A program made the position numbers and the translations under genes. Of a stretch of DNA of 7,635 nt, positions 7,625-7,635 are shown piece after piece. The stretch comes from Thermoplasmata archaeon (GTDB lineage: Archaea; Thermoplasmatota; B47-G6; B47-G6B; 47-G6), in contig QMTT01000029.1 in NCBI GenBank assembly GCA_003663565.1, positions 1 to 7,635 of the forward strand, written 5' to 3'. The notes under the pieces are model-generated. The model did no database searches and was not told the origin of the DNA. It saw only the letters and a list, made by a program, of their open reading frames with translations. Within the stretch, counting starts at the first letter, position 1; each line of letters starts with the position of its first letter.

Positions 7625-7630
7625 CGGAGG
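7625..7630 (+). promoter_or_regulatory. Strong ribosome binding site of the next gene (outside window)
   Basis: CGGAGG is a near-consensus Shine-Dalgarno, 16 bases after the stop of the giant gene. The five remaining bases (AATAA) contain no start, so the next gene on the + strand should begin within a few bases of the right edge, continuing the operon. Confidence 0.7.
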
Positions 7631-7635
7631 AATAA

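Noticed and set aside
1..7635. tRNA genes, CRISPR arrays, insertion sequences or attachment sites
   Set aside because: No cloverleaf-like segment, spaced direct repeats, transposase motifs or terminal inverted repeats were seen, and nearly every base is coding.

Overview
The window looks like a densely packed stretch of a tailed-phage (or phage-derived) genome. All three genes lie on the + strand, joined by stop/start overlaps with almost no intergenic DNA. No housekeeping or RNA gene is visible, and one gene encodes a protein of about 2,150 residues. Base composition is moderately AT-rich by eye, and AGA/AGG, CTA and ATA codons are common. The host cannot be named from the sequence. The phage assignment is inferred from gene layout and protein architecture; no terminase, portal, capsid or tail gene is visible to prove it.

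Layout: (1) Positions 1-558 hold the C-terminal 185 residues of a protein kinase-like enzyme of the PI3/4-kinase/HipA-like (atypical) fold; the reading frame is open at the left edge, so its start lies outside. (2) Positions 558-1163 encode an unrecognised 201-residue protein with a probable beta-rich N-terminal half and a strongly basic, disordered-looking second half. (3) Positions 1156-7608 encode a giant protein: an acidic N-terminus, a very long alpha-helical solenoid (about residues 45-1800) with a locally clear period of about 27 residues, a linker, and a C-terminal domain (about 1850-2150) with SxWxGAQRH, HPxTPHxxGWxRxDT and EELQSD motifs. This domain resembles one I recall from large 'polyvalent' phage proteins. 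(4) The last 27 bases carry a small inverted repeat and a strong Shine-Dalgarno, so another gene starts just past the right edge.

The three genes are probably translationally coupled and made together. A plausible but unproven reading is a set of virion-associated or injected proteins: a kinase, a small basic partner and a giant scaffold carrying a polyvalent-type C-terminal domain. The most interesting points are the Ser in place of the expected metal-binding Asn in the kinase loop, the complete absence of Cys in the first 1,645 residues of the giant protein, its internal repeats, and the unknown function of the C-terminal domain.
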